Shown here: positions 1 to 5,925 of the stretch, piece by piece | Layout: every line of letters begins with the position of its first letter | Numbering within the stretch: position 1 is the stretch's first letter | Assembly (NCBI GenBank): GCA_001872985.1 | Contig: MNYA01000425.1 | Location: forward strand, 1-11,021 | Direction: 5' to 3' | Source: a bacterium CG2_30_54_10 | GTDB lineage: Bacteria > Muiribacteriota > Ozemobacteria > Ozemobacterales > Ozemobacteraceae | DNA length: 11,021 nucleotides | Translations under genes and position numbers: made by a program | The notes under the pieces: generated by a model | What the model saw: the letters and a program-made list of their open reading frames with translations, nothing else | Told to the model about the DNA's origin: nothing | Database searches by the model: none

Positions 1-10
1 TCGCGAGGCG

Positions 11-36
11 AAGGGGGGCGCGTGCCCCCCTTTTTT
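11..36 (+). terminator. Rho-independent terminator of an upstream gene
   Basis: A 7-bp perfect G/C stem (GGGGGGC at 13-19 with GCCCCCC at 24-30, loop GCGT) can be extended by two A-T pairs and is followed at once by six T residues (31-36). This is the classic intrinsic terminator layout. The T-run lies only on the right, so it acts on transcription entering from the left and closes a gene that lies outside the window. Confidence 0.85.
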
Positions 37-55
37 GAGAAGTTACACCGGCGGT

Positions 56-186
56 AGCAAGACCCTAGCCGAAAAGCCCCGGCGTCCTACTCGTCTTGAA
101 ATGAAACATGAGTGTAGAAGGTGATCGCGCTTGGCGCCAATTTGCCTGACCTGCCAAAAAAGTACCTTTTCGGCTAGGGTCTAGCT
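56..186. repeat. Inverted-repeat element with 17-bp perfect arms
   Basis: The arm AGACCCTAGCCGAAAAG (60-76) is the exact reverse complement of 166-182. After one mismatch, three more outer pairs (AGC 56-58 with GCT 184-186) extend it to 20 of 21 positions. The spacer of 89 nt contains the palindrome TTGGCGCCAA and no convincing gene. The layout fits a short MITE-like element with terminal inverted repeats, or a long-range stem of a structured RNA or leader. No clear target-site duplication is visible. The repeat itself is seen directly; its nature is inference. Confidence 0.7.
131..140. repeat. Perfect 10-bp palindrome TTGGCGCCAA
   Basis: The sequence is a perfect dyad lying inside the spacer of the larger inverted repeat. 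It could be a protein-binding site or the tip of an internal hairpin, but nothing else supports a specific role. Confidence 0.4.
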
Positions 187-189
187 TGG

Positions 190-199
190 GGCGATCGCC
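190..199. repeat. Perfect 10-bp palindrome GGCGATCGCC
   Basis: This perfect dyad lies between the inverted-repeat element and the first gene. The sequence is identical to the HIP1 palindrome that is abundant in cyanobacteria, but its core GCGATCGC appears only sporadically here (again near 10571), so a HIP1-like role is not supported. It could be an operator for the downstream gene. Confidence 0.3.
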
Positions 200-311
200 G
201 GAGTTCCCAATGCGTCGATTCAAGTAAACCTGTGATTAACAAGCAATGAGTGATACCCTGGTGTGTGATCTCCGGCAAAACTTCGATCGAACGAAGGGGA
301 AATCCGAAAAC

Positions 312-1562
312 ATGATGACTTCAGGCAGAACAAAAATGCAAAATTCAGCATGGGCGCCGCATTGCGGGCGCCTTCGTCTTACGATTAGCGTTATCTCGCT
401 ATTGCTTTTTGCGGTTTCCGCTCATGCGATCGAGCATTCCGATGTGTTCGACACGCATCCGGATCCGCATCTGCTTGCAGCAGTAAAGCGGGCTTTTGGA
501 GATTCCGCGGCGTTCAGGGCAACAGGACTTTTCGATTGTATGGGTTATTCCCCGAGCCAGGTGACTCAGATGGCCGAAGTCACTCCAAGGCCTGCCGAAG
601 TAACGGTCGAGGCTTCTCCCGCCGATCCTGCCCACGGGACTTTTCATCGTCTGGCAGTCAGATGCCAAAAGGTCCGTTATTACAATATGATTATCGACCA
701 CGCGGTATTCGAGTTTTCTGAAATCGAGCTCGATCCAAACGCTTTGGCCGAAGACCGCCTTGTATTCAGGAGAACGAAAAATGTTCGGGTCGAAACTTTC
801 GTTTCAGCGGCGGACCTGTTGAAAATATTCGAGCTCGTTGCGCGGGCAAGGCGGCTATCCAACCTGAAAATGGAAATCGACGAACACGCTGCAAATTTGA
901 AAGGCGAGGTCAAGCAAGGCTTCATAACGGTACGGTTTTCGTTGTCCGGAACTCCCCAAATCACAGGGATTCGCCAAATCCACTTCCATTGCAGGTCTTT
1001 GGTTTTGAATGGGCTGAAAATGCCCCAGGGCGTGATCCGGGGAATCTTCTCCAGCATCAATCCCGTGTTTGACGCAAACCAGACGTGGCTTAATCTCGAA
1101 CTCGAAAAAATCGTTCTCCAAAAAGGGTTCGTCCGGACATGGGCTTGGATTAAACCGCCTGCGACGACGGTCCCGCGAAAACAGATTACAGGCAAAATTG
1201 GCGAGAAAGGCGAGCTCGGTAATGTGAGCGAGACTGGCAAGAGGGACGAGATCAGCAATACAGGCAAGATGATCGGGACTGGCAAGATAGGCGAGACCGG
1301 CAAAATTGGCAAGATATACGAGACTGGCAAAATCGGCAAGATAGGCGAGACCGGCAATATCGGCAAGATAGGCGAGACCGGCAAAATTGGCAAGATATGC
1401 GAGACTGGCAAAATTGGCAAGATATGCGAGACTGGCAAAATCGGCAAGATAGGCGAGACCGGCAATATCGGCAAGATAGGCGGGACCGGCAAAATCGGCA
1501 AGATGCGCGAAACCGGCAAGACGGGCAATTACGTCGAGGCCGGCAATTCCGGCAAAAAATGA
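312..1562 (+). CDS. Secreted DUF2993-like protein with 9-residue repeat tail
   Basis: The product is a predicted exported protein. From the ATG at 312 it is 416 aa. An N-terminal hydrophobic stretch (LTISVISLLLF) ending in AVSAHA looks like a Sec signal peptide cleaved after SAHA. The next part of about 250 residues resembles DUF2993/LmeA-like lipid-binding proteins: an early beta-rich region, 'ELDPNAL...RLVFRRTKNVRVETFVSAADL', and later 'LVLNGLKMPQGVIRGIFSSINPVFD'. From about residue 294 the chain becomes low-complexity, with Gly every third residue, settling into a 9-residue repeat. ATG 312 is preferred because AGGGGA lies 11 nt upstream and it places the signal peptide better; ATG 246 has no ribosome binding site and ATG 336 is also possible. 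The gene is followed by trmH after 7 nt. Binding or transport of a lipid at the periplasmic face is inferred from the family, not shown. Confidence 0.72.
   Translation: MMTSGRTKMQNSAWAPHCGRLRLTISVISLLLFAVSAHAIEHSDVFDTHPDPHLLAAVKRAFGDSAAFRATGLFDCMGYSPSQVTQMAEVTPRPAEVTVEASPADPAHGTFHRLAVRCQKVRYYNMIIDHAVFEFSEIELDPNALAEDRLVFRRTKNVRVETFVSAADLLKIFELVARARRLSNLKMEIDEHAANLKGEVKQGFITVRFSLSGTPQITGIRQIHFHCRSLVLNGLKMPQGVIRGIFSSINPVFDANQTWLNLELEKIVLQKGFVRTWAWIKPPATTVPRKQITGKIGEKGELGNVSETGKRDEISNTGKMIGTGKIGETGKIGKIYETGKIGKIGETGNIGKIGETGKIGKICETGKIGKICETGKIGKIGETGNIGKIGGTGKIGKMRETGKTGNYVEAGNSGKK
1299..1559 (+). repeat. 27-nt in-frame tandem repeat (about 9 units)
   Basis: Units of 27 nt start at 1299, 1326, 1353, 1380, 1407, 1434, 1461, 1488 and 1515, then a partial unit. 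Each encodes G-K/N-I-G-K-I-x-E-T, with x being Y, G, C or R. The units at 1380 and 1407 are identical. The last units diverge (RET, then VEA), and looser versions extend left to about 1191. Because the unit length is a multiple of three, copy-number changes would keep the frame. Confidence 0.93.
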
Positions 1563-1569
1563 ACTACTG

Positions 1570-2271
1570 ATGCCAACAAACCGCCGTCTGAATAGAATTG
1601 CTTCATCCATTCACCGGCGGCAGATGGATGTACTTCTCGCCTTGGAAGGAGTCCACGACCCGCACAATCTCTCGGCTATTCTCAGGACGGCTGATGCCAC
1701 CGGAATTCCCCGCATAATTTGGCAACCCGAAAGCGAGAATCCCGAGCCGCCTAACCATGAAATTGCCATGGGAACCGAGCGCTGGGTCGCCATGGAAATC
1801 GTTTCCGACCTGAAACAGCGCCTGATCGCCCTCAAAAAAGAAGGCTTTGCGATTGCCGCAACCCATCTCGGGAAAACATCGGTCGATTTCCGCAGCGTTG
1901 ATTGGACCCGGCCCTGGATCGTGGTTCTAGGCAACGAGCATCGGGGCTGCACTGAAGGTGTTCTCGAGATCACCGACACGAATGTCACACTTCCAATGTT
2001 GGGGTTCGTTCAGAGTCTCAATGTTTCCGTTGCGGGTGCTGTTCTGATGTATGAAATCCAGCGCCAACGCGAGATCGCCGGGTTTTTCTCAAGAACACAG
2101 CCTCCTGAAATCGTTCATAATTTGTTCGTCGCATGGAAACTCGAAATGCAAGGGATCAGCGAGGCCGATCTTCTTGCATTGCCCGGCAGTCTCCCAATTG
2201 ATGATCCCACACCCCACAAAGATGGACGGCAGCGCGGAAAACGCCCGAAGAAAGCTCCCGCGAGGGATTGA
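1570..2271 (+). CDS. trmH: tRNA (guanosine-2'-O)-methyltransferase TrmH
   Basis: This is a SPOUT-class (trefoil-knot) methyltransferase predicted to methylate the 2'-OH of G18 in the tRNA D-loop using S-adenosylmethionine, in the cytoplasm. Visible SpoU motifs are motif 1 NLSAILRTADATG (33-45, with the conserved Asn33 and Arg39), motif 2 IVVLGNEHRG (117-126) and motif 3 SLNVSVAGA (149-157). 'HLGKTSVDFRSVDWTRP' (99-115) matches the TrmH-specific region, which separates it from RlmB and TrmL. The length of 233 aa is close to E. coli TrmH, and the start aligns with that family, so ATG 1570 is preferred although no Shine-Dalgarno is evident. It begins 7 nt after the preceding stop, suggesting coupled translation. 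The C-terminus is basic (RQRGKRPKKAPAR), as suits RNA binding. Confidence 0.92.
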   Translation: MPTNRRLNRIASSIHRRQMDVLLALEGVHDPHNLSAILRTADATGIPRIIWQPESENPEPPNHEIAMGTERWVAMEIVSDLKQRLIALKKEGFAIAATHLGKTSVDFRSVDWTRPWIVVLGNEHRGCTEGVLEITDTNVTLPMLGFVQSLNVSVAGAVLMYEIQRQREIAGFFSRTQPPEIVHNLFVAWKLEMQGISEADLLALPGSLPIDDPTPHKDGRQRGKRPKKAPARD

Positions 2272-2358
2272 CTCCCTAACGAAAACCGCCTTTATTTTCG
2301 AATTTGAGTAAATAAATTCCCGAACCTTTCCGAATAGTCAACCACAGAAAGACTGCTT

Positions 2359-2362
2359 GGAG
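2359..2362 (+). promoter_or_regulatory. Shine-Dalgarno (GGAG) that favours the start at 2370
   Basis: GGAG ends 7 nt before the ATG at 2370 but only 1 nt before the ATG at 2364. The spacing therefore favours 2370 as the true start of the signal peptidase gene. Confidence 0.5.
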
Positions 2363-2369
2363 CATGGGA

Positions 2370-2897
2370 ATGATCGAATATATGGAAACATTTAAAGACT
2401 GGCTCAAAGATTTCTTCAAAGCTCTGATTTTTTTCTTCATTTTGCAGACCTATGTCGTACAGGGGTTTGTAATTGAGGGCGCCTGCATGGAGCCACAATT
2501 GCATACCGCGGAAAAGATCATGGTCAATAAGTTCGTGTACCACCTATGGACCCCTGTTGTCGGGGAGGTTATCGTTTTTTCGTTTCCGCTTGACCCCAGA
2601 AAGGATTTCATAAAGAGAGTTATCGGGAAATCCGGAGATCTGCTTGAAATCAAAAACGGCTTCCTTTACAGGAATGACCGTCGTGTAGCCGAATCCTTCG
2701 TAAAGGAATATGTCTTCGGAAGTTACGGGCCCTTAAGGGTTCCTGCCGGAAAGGTCTGCGTCATGGGTGACAACAGAAACAATTCACACGATAGCCGCGC
2801 CTGGGGTTTCCTGGATATCAGCCAGGTCAAAGGCCGGGCGGAGTTCAAATTCTGGCCTCCATGGTCTCTGGGACTGATCCAGTCGATATCCGAATGA
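2370..2897 (+). CDS. lepB: Signal peptidase I (S26 family) with Cys at the nucleophile position
   Basis: The product is a type I signal peptidase, the membrane-bound protease that removes Sec/Tat signal peptides on the outer face of the inner membrane. Counting from ATG 2364 (177 aa), there is one N-terminal membrane segment (about 17-36), then box B as GACMEPQL (39-46), box D as KRVIG-x-x-GD (84-92) with the general base Lys84, and box E as GDNRNNSHDSRAWGF (135-149). The protein is short, like the Bacillus Sip enzymes, and lacks the large insertion of E. coli LepB. The oddity is box B: the normal catalytic Ser of the S-M-x-P motif is Cys41, codon TGC at 2484-2486. All other boxes are intact, so it is probably a working enzyme with a thiol nucleophile rather than a dead gene, but this is inference. 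ATG 2370 is preferred on ribosome-binding-site spacing; 2364 is possible. Confidence 0.9.
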   Translation: MIEYMETFKDWLKDFFKALIFFFILQTYVVQGFVIEGACMEPQLHTAEKIMVNKFVYHLWTPVVGEVIVFSFPLDPRKDFIKRVIGKSGDLLEIKNGFLYRNDRRVAESFVKEYVFGSYGPLRVPAGKVCVMGDNRNNSHDSRAWGFLDISQVKGRAEFKFWPPWSLGLIQSISE

Positions 2898-2944
2898 GGG
2901 ATTTGACATGTTTCCCCTCGTTTGATTATATTTGGCAAGGGAAA

Positions 2945-3607
2945 ATGATGCTCGTGACCACGCGATTTCTCGCAAAAAGTTTTCAGTGCCCGGTCTGCGC
3001 CGGCCCCTTCACTGCGACAACGGTGGAGGCGGTAACTCACCAAGGCCAGGATTCGGATTTTTTCCCGCATTATCTCGGGGATGATCCGTTGCCATTCTTT
3101 CTTGTACAGTGTCCTGGGTGCCAGTACTGTGCCTATCCTGATGATTTTGCGGTCGGGGAATTCCAGAAGCACCCGGTGAAGTTTGAACTGATAAAAACCG
3201 TTCTTACCCAGCCGATTTCAAGGAAGCTTCCCCCGGATGCCGTCAGATATTATCTTGCGGGCAAAATATATGAAGCCCAACAGCGCAATCCGTACTTCAT
3301 AGGGAATCTCTACCTTCGCGGTTCCTGGTGCTGTCGCCGCGGGGACAACCGCAAGGCCGAGATAGAGCTTCAGCAGCTTGCGGTGAAATTCCTCCGCGAA
3401 TCCGTCGAGCGTTCGACCGTCGGAAATCCGGACAACCTGCCCGCAGTTACATACCTGGTCGGAGAGCTTTATCGAAGGCTTGAGGACAAGGCCCTTGCCC
3501 GGGAATGGTTCGGTACGGTCGAAGAAGTGGTTTCCGATGCAGAGCAGCAATGGATTCTCGATCTCGCCAAAAAGCAGGCCGAGCTGAACGAGCATTTCCT
3601 TAACTGA
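2945..3607 (+). CDS. DUF2225 zinc-ribbon/helical-repeat protein
   Basis: The protein is about 220 aa and resembles the DUF2225 family, whose function is not established. Near the N-terminus it has CPVC (15-18) and, after about 37 residues, CPGCQYC (56-62), giving two CxxC knuckles likely to bind one zinc ion. The rest is helical with TPR-like character: 'YYLAGKIYEAQQRNPYFIGNLYLRGSW', then 'AVTYLVGELYRRLEDKALAREWF'. There is no signal peptide or membrane segment, so it is probably cytoplasmic. ATG 2945 (or 2948) follows AAGGG at 2937-2941. An in-frame ATG at 2894 overlaps the stop of the signal peptidase gene as ATGA but has no ribosome binding site, so it is less likely. The short distance to the signal peptidase gene suggests co-transcription. 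Confidence 0.8.
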   Translation: MMLVTTRFLAKSFQCPVCAGPFTATTVEAVTHQGQDSDFFPHYLGDDPLPFFLVQCPGCQYCAYPDDFAVGEFQKHPVKFELIKTVLTQPISRKLPPDAVRYYLAGKIYEAQQRNPYFIGNLYLRGSWCCRRGDNRKAEIELQQLAVKFLRESVERSTVGNPDNLPAVTYLVGELYRRLEDKALAREWFGTVEEVVSDAEQQWILDLAKKQAELNEHFLN

Positions 3608-3715
3608 ACCTGCCCGTTTTTACCTTGGGATCTTCGTTCCTTCTTCGGGGTTTGCCTTCTGCTTCTCTGTTGCATCTTGTTCCAATCCCATTTGGTTAGT
3701 GCGTATCAAACATCG

Positions 3716-3775
3716 TAGCTGAGATCTTTAGCCCGCGCAGGCTGAAGTCTGCGACTGCGAATGAATTAGCTGAGA
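3716..3775. repeat. REP-like hairpin flanked by 9-bp direct repeats
   Basis: TAGCTGAGA occurs at 3716-3724 and again at 3767-3775. Between them lies a 7-bp hairpin, CGCAGGC (3736-3742) with GTCTGCG (3747-3753), loop TGAA and one G-T wobble. A small palindromic unit bordered by an exact 9-bp direct repeat fits an inserted REP-like element with a target duplication. It is equally possible that this is a chance pairing. The rest of the 310-nt gap before the pilus operon holds no gene that I can support. Confidence 0.4.
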
Positions 3776-3811
3776 AAATCCATTCGTATACCGCGCTTCG
3801 TTTGGGCGGCT

Positions 3812-3839
3812 TTGAAACCCGCAGATACCTGAATATTAC
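3812..3839 (+). promoter_or_regulatory. Candidate sigma70-type promoter of the pilus operon
   Basis: TTGAAA (3812-3817) and TATTAC (3834-3839) are separated by 16 nt. They match the consensus at 5 of 6 and 4 of 6 positions. They sit about 80 nt before the first gene of the downstream operon, in the only sizeable gap ahead of it. This is a pattern match only. Confidence 0.35.
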
Positions 3840-3847
3840 ACATTTCC

Positions 3848-3859
3848 GGAAAATTTTCC
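3848..3859. repeat. Perfect 12-bp palindrome GGAAAATTTTCC
   Basis: This perfect dyad lies just downstream of the candidate promoter and about 60 nt before the start codon of the phosphoesterase gene. It could be an operator for the operon, but there is no second copy to support this. Confidence 0.35.
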
Positions 3860-3904
3860 TCAACTGTTTCCTGGTTTCTCCCGATGGAGAGGTGGACTAC
3901 TTAC

Positions 3905-3910
3905 AAGGGA
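3905..3910 (+). promoter_or_regulatory. Shine-Dalgarno AAGGGA deciding a GTG start
   Basis: AAGGGA ends 7 nt before GTG 3918. It supports this GTG as the initiation codon for a protein that begins MKVLLISDIHSN, exactly where the phosphoesterase fold should start. Confidence 0.7.
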
Positions 3911-3917
3911 AGCAGCG

Positions 3918-4679
3918 GTGAAAGTCCTCCTGATATCTGATATCCATTCGAATTGGGAAGCCTGGCAAGCGGTTCAGGCGGCCACGGCGGCCGAGTCTCC
4001 CGATGAAGTCTGGAATTCAGGCGATTTAACGGGCTATGGGCCCGACCCCGCCTTGTGCGTGGATGTGTTCCGTTCGATGGCCAATGCCAGGCTGGTTCTT
4101 GGAAACCACGATCGGGTCGTTTCCAAGCTGGAAAGCCCCATCGGCTTCAATCCCCATGCGATTGTCGCGGCGTTCAAGAATCTGGCAAAGCTCAACCAGG
4201 AGCAGTGTTCCTGGTTGGCGGGTCTCCCCCGACAACTTGTGGTGAAAGAGGGAATTCTGATTTGCCACGGCAGTCCGGTTGATGCCGATGAATACTTGCT
4301 CACCGCACAGGTGACGCTTCCTTCTTTTGCTTTTATGAAAGAGTGGGGGATCAGGCTTGCCTTTTTCGGCCACACGCACGTTCCCAGCTTTTTCGTGTAT
4401 GGTGACGACGGGGATCTTGTCGCCGACCAGGATCCGTTGACCAATCAATGGTTCAACCTTGACCTGAGCGGTGGGAAGAGCTACCTCATCAACCCCGGTT
4501 CGGTCGGTCAGCCGAGAGACGGAGATTCGCGTTCAGCCTACGCGATCCTGGAACTCAAGGGGGAAAAGGGGCGTTTCTGTTTCCATCGCGTACCATATCA
4601 GATTCAAGTGTGCCAGGAAAAAATGCGCCGGGAAAAATTCCCGGATATCCTTGTAAACCGTTTGTCCATAGGGTATTGA
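3918..4679 (+). CDS. Calcineurin-like metallophosphoesterase (YfcE/MJ0936-like)
   Basis: This 253-aa protein is a dinuclear-metal phosphoesterase, probably cytoplasmic. All signature motifs are present in order: DIH (Asp8, His10), GDLTGYGPDP (35-44, Asp36), GNHD (62-65), CHGSP (116-120) and GHTHVP (151-156), then NPGSVGQPRDGD towards the end. These residues bind the metal pair and place it in the YfcE-like group, whose members act on small phosphodiesters or nucleotides; the substrate here is unknown. There is no signal peptide. Translation starts at a GTG with a well-placed ribosome binding site. Only 3 nt separate its stop from the start of the GspF-like gene, so it is probably the first gene of the pilus/secretion operon, although a role in that system is inferred only from position. 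Confidence 0.88.
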   Translation: MKVLLISDIHSNWEAWQAVQAATAAESPDEVWNSGDLTGYGPDPALCVDVFRSMANARLVLGNHDRVVSKLESPIGFNPHAIVAAFKNLAKLNQEQCSWLAGLPRQLVVKEGILICHGSPVDADEYLLTAQVTLPSFAFMKEWGIRLAFFGHTHVPSFFVYGDDGDLVADQDPLTNQWFNLDLSGGKSYLINPGSVGQPRDGDSRSAYAILELKGEKGRFCFHRVPYQIQVCQEKMRREKFPDILVNRLSIGY

Positions 4680-4682
4680 GCT

Positions 4683-5900
4683 ATGGAGAAAGTCCTCGTA
4701 AAATTTGCCGATGGTCGCGGGCGCATGAGGGAAACCGTATTCGAGACCCCTTCGATTATCCAGACCCGGAAAGCCTTGCTCGATCGCGGATATTTCATCA
4801 TTTCCGAACAGGTGCTCCGCCTCGGGCTCTGGGAGCGGCTTTCCCGTTTGTTCCCGTTTTTGGGCGGGGTTTCCCCCGGCGAACTGACGGAGTTCACCAA
4901 GCTTCTTCGAACCCTCCTCAAGGCTGGGCTTCCGCTGCATGACGCGCTTGATGTGTTCCTTGAAGACGCTTCCACTGGCCCTCTAAACCGGGCAATCGGC
5001 CAGGTTAAAGATGACATCGACGAGGGGATTTCCTTCAGCAAGGCGCTGGGAAGACATCCGATGATTTTTCCCGAAATCTACGTGCGAACGGTCATTGCCG
5101 GTGAGAAAGCGGGCGCCCTCGAAAGCATCCTCGAACGTCTGGTGATGCATTTCTCCGGCATGATCGCGATCCGACGAAAGCTCGTCAGTGCGCTCATCTA
5201 CCCGAGTATTCTCCTCTTGGTTGCGATGGGCGCCATCACTTACCTGGTGGTGAACGTGGTTCCCGAGTTCGCCGACCTTTTCAAAAGTCTTGATGTGCCC
5301 CTTCCGGCTTTCACGCAGGCAGTTCTTGGGCTGTCGACCATAATTGGTTCATGGTTTTGGTCGATTGCCGGATTCCTCGCGATCGCCATCTACGGATTCA
5401 TCAACTTTTCAAAAACTTCTGCCGGCCGGCTTGCGATCGATGGGATTAAGCTCCGCGCCCCGGTCTTCGGAGCGTTGGAAGAAAAGTTCGCCCTGAGCCA
5501 GTTTTCCCGAACGCTTTCCACGATGCTCAAAGGCGGTCTTCCGCTGGTTGAAAGCCTTGACGTGGTTCTCGACAGCATGCAAAACAAAGCTGTGGCCAAG
5601 CGCCTTGCAGACCTTCCGTTGATGTTGGGGAGAGGCGAAAGTTTCGCCAAATCGTTGAAACTGCTCAAAGGCATGCCCACGGTCATGATACGGATCGTCC
5701 ATGTGGGAGAGGAGTCAGGGAACCTGGGTGAGATGCTCCAGAACCTGGCGGATCATTACGACGAGGAGATCTCCAACCTGACGGGAATCCTGACCTCATT
5801 GGTCGAACCGGTTCTTTTCCTTGGAATGGCCTTCGTCGTCGGTTCATTCATAGTGGCGCTGCTGCTTCCGATACTTAGCGCCGCGTCGAACATACACTGA
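4683..5900 (+). CDS. gspF: Type II secretion/type IV pilus inner-membrane platform protein (GspF/PilC)
   Basis: This 405-aa polytopic inner-membrane protein would be the platform on which the ATPase drives subunit assembly. The family layout is complete. A short N-terminal cytoplasmic region (1-60) is followed by two homologous T2SSF domains. The first starts near residue 65 (GELTEFTKLLRTLLKAGLPL) and the second near 266 (EKFALSQFSRTLSTMLKGGLPL). Each contains the Glu-Lys/Glu-Glu-Ser-Gly type segment: 'AGEKAGALESIL' in the first and 'VGEESGNLGEML' in the second. Membrane segments lie at about 167-190, 219-240 and 374-398, the last ending in ALLLPILSA as usual. The length is normal for the family. 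The gene lies 3 nt after the phosphoesterase gene and 25 nt before the ATPase gene; F before E is the reverse of the common E-F order. Confidence 0.93.
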   Translation: MEKVLVKFADGRGRMRETVFETPSIIQTRKALLDRGYFIISEQVLRLGLWERLSRLFPFLGGVSPGELTEFTKLLRTLLKAGLPLHDALDVFLEDASTGPLNRAIGQVKDDIDEGISFSKALGRHPMIFPEIYVRTVIAGEKAGALESILERLVMHFSGMIAIRRKLVSALIYPSILLLVAMGAITYLVVNVVPEFADLFKSLDVPLPAFTQAVLGLSTIIGSWFWSIAGFLAIAIYGFINFSKTSAGRLAIDGIKLRAPVFGALEEKFALSQFSRTLSTMLKGGLPLVESLDVVLDSMQNKAVAKRLADLPLMLGRGESFAKSLKLLKGMPTVMIRIVHVGEESGNLGEMLQNLADHYDEEISNLTGILTSLVEPVLFLGMAFVVGSFIVALLLPILSAASNIH

Positions 5901-5925
5901 AACAGTCAGTCTCACGAAGAAAGAC

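Noticed and set aside
190..199. HIP1-type palindrome as a sign of a cyanobacterium
   Set aside because: The core GCGATCGC was noticed only twice in 11 kb and the gene content does not point to cyanobacteria.
246..311. Start of the first gene at ATG 246
   Set aside because: There is no ribosome binding site, and the added 22 residues are charged and precede the signal peptide; ATG 312 fits better.
680..1610. Two long open frames on the minus strand across the repeat array (Pro/Ile/Leu-rich and Ala/Leu-rich repeats)
   Set aside because: They are by-products of a stop-free 27-nt repeat read in reverse. They lack ribosome binding sites and their sequence lies opposite a gene with a clear family match.
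2272..2363. Terminator between trmH and the signal peptidase gene (GAATTT at 2300-2305 with AAATTC at 2314-2319)
   Set aside because: The 6-bp A/T-rich stem is weak and has no following T-run.
3608..3715. Terminator after the DUF2225 gene (T-run at about 3616-3620)
   Set aside because: There is no stem before the T-run; the stretch is pyrimidine-rich but without clear structure.
4533..5041. Minus-strand open frames of 135-145 codons opposite the phosphoesterase/gspF junction
   Set aside because: They overlap two clearly identified genes and show no motif of their own.
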